Source: Chloroflexota bacterium
GTDB lineage: Bacteria; Chloroflexota; Limnocylindria; P2-11E
NCBI GenBank assembly: GCA_025350745.1
Contig: JANXXG010000081.1
Location: forward strand, 1 to 6,372
Reading direction: 5' to 3'
Length of the DNA: 6,372 nucleotides
Below are positions 6,037 through 6,372 of the stretch, piece by piece (the stretch's first letter is position 1; each line of letters opens with the position of its first letter). The notes beneath the pieces are model-generated. The model was not told the DNA's origin. It was given only the letters and a program-made list of their open reading frames with translations, and searched no databases. Both the position numbers and the translations under genes were made by a program.

Positions 6037-6360
6037 ATGATCCAACGCCGTTCCGGCCTTTGGTCCATCTTGGTCATGCTCGTCGCGATCTCGCTGATCG
6101 TGACCGCGTGCTCGAGCACCAACGCGCCGACAACAGGGAACACCACCGCCGCCGATCCGAATGGTGAGCTGAACACCAACCCCGGTGGCGAGCCGGACAC
6201 GATCGACCCGCAGAAGGAGTCGTTCGTCAATGAGGTCGCGCAGACCATGATGGTCTTCGAGGCTCTGATGAACTTCGACCCGAAGACGCTTCGCCCGATC
6301 CCGGGCGCAGCGAAGGACCAGCCCAAGGTCTCGGCCGATGGGCCGTCGCGCAGCGTGTAG
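6037..6360 (+). CDS. Family-5 ABC substrate-binding lipoprotein, N-terminal fragment broken by an inverted tail
   Basis: The 107-residue product starts with a clean lipoprotein signal peptide: MIQRR, a hydrophobic core (LWSILVMLVAISLIV), then the lipobox VTAC with Cys25. A low-complexity linker rich in Thr/Asn follows, then the start of a peptide-type solute-binding domain (GGEPDTIDPQKESF ... TMMVFEALMNFDP ... PIPGAAKDQPKVSADG). Family members run to roughly 500-600 residues, so only the first fifth is here. After SADG (about residue 101) the frame reads PSRSV and stops at a TAG (6358-6360). The family expectation at this point is a segment like LTYTYTLRDG. That segment is present on the opposite strand of the last 31 bases, so the stop is a product of the inverted tail rather than a natural end. 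The gene has its own promoter and is a paralogue of the lipoprotein gene at 4152-5729, although the two N-termini differ clearly. Confidence 0.85.
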   Translation: MIQRRSGLWSILVMLVAISLIVTACSSTNAPTTGNTTAADPNGELNTNPGGEPDTIDPQKESFVNEVAQTMMVFEALMNFDPKTLRPIPGAAKDQPKVSADGPSRSV

Positions 6361-6372
6361 GTGTACGACAGC
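6342..6372 (-). other. Inverted segment of substrate-binding-protein coding sequence at the window end
   Basis: Read on the minus strand from 6371, codons CTG TCG TAC ACC TAC ACG CTG CGC GAC GGC (6371 down to 6342) encode LSYTYTLRDG. Reversing 6342-6372 in place would restore one uninterrupted frame, KVSADG followed by LSYTYTLRDG, exactly the pattern expected for SBP_bac_5 proteins. The forward copy of this segment is nowhere else in the window. The breakpoint lies at about 6340-6343, in a GGGCC context. The likely source is a fold-back or chimeric join at a contig end; a genuine small inversion or a convergent paralogue is also possible. Confidence 0.8.

Noticed and set aside
5862..6326. Minus-strand open frame of about 154 codons over the leader and the second lipoprotein gene
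   Set aside because: The forward strand has a strong ribosome-binding site, a lipobox and family-specific sequence; the reverse translation shows nothing coherent.

Overview
The window is very GC-rich, gene-dense bacterial DNA with all supported genes on the + strand. It looks like a Chloroflexota genome or metagenome-assembled genome. This rests on high G+C, a split two-subunit glycine dehydrogenase (GcvPA + GcvPB), frequent GTG starts, and a second substrate-binding protein whose N-terminus resembles family members I associate with Chloroflexota. A high-GC Gram-positive lineage cannot be excluded from sequence alone. The window opens inside a gene and ends in a structurally abnormal tail, so it may be a whole short contig.

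Region 1 (1-4130) is a tightly packed run of five genes: the C-terminal half of gcvPA, a complete gcvPB, an NlpC/P60 peptidase with SH3-like N-terminal domains and no signal peptide, an ECF sigma factor, and a small single-pass membrane protein that is a good candidate for its anti-sigma factor. All four junctions are 4-nt start/stop overlaps (GTGA, ATGA, GTGA, ATGA), so the genes are probably co-transcribed and translationally coupled. Only 21 bp further on is region 2 (4152-5729), a complete family-5 (peptide/nickel type) ABC substrate-binding lipoprotein, probably in the same transcript.

Region 3 (5730-6036) is the only sizeable gap. It holds a weak hairpin just after the lipoprotein gene and a 9-bp perfect inverted repeat centred on a TTGACG -35 box. 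A CACAAT -10 box follows at 18-nt spacing, then a leader of about 170 nt and a strong Shine-Dalgarno sequence. Region 4 (6037 to the end) starts a second family-5 substrate-binding lipoprotein. It is intact for about 100 residues, then stops.

The most notable observation is at the right end. The last 31 bases, read on the opposite strand, encode LSYTYTLRDG, which is what should follow the forward-strand residues KVSADG in this protein family. The end of the window therefore contains an inverted piece of the gene's own expected sequence (or of a paralogue). It is most likely an assembly or amplification chimera, less likely a true inversion. The biological point of most interest is the operon that couples glycine cleavage to a peptidoglycan-peptide hydrolase, an ECF sigma factor with a non-zinc membrane partner, and a peptide-binding lipoprotein.
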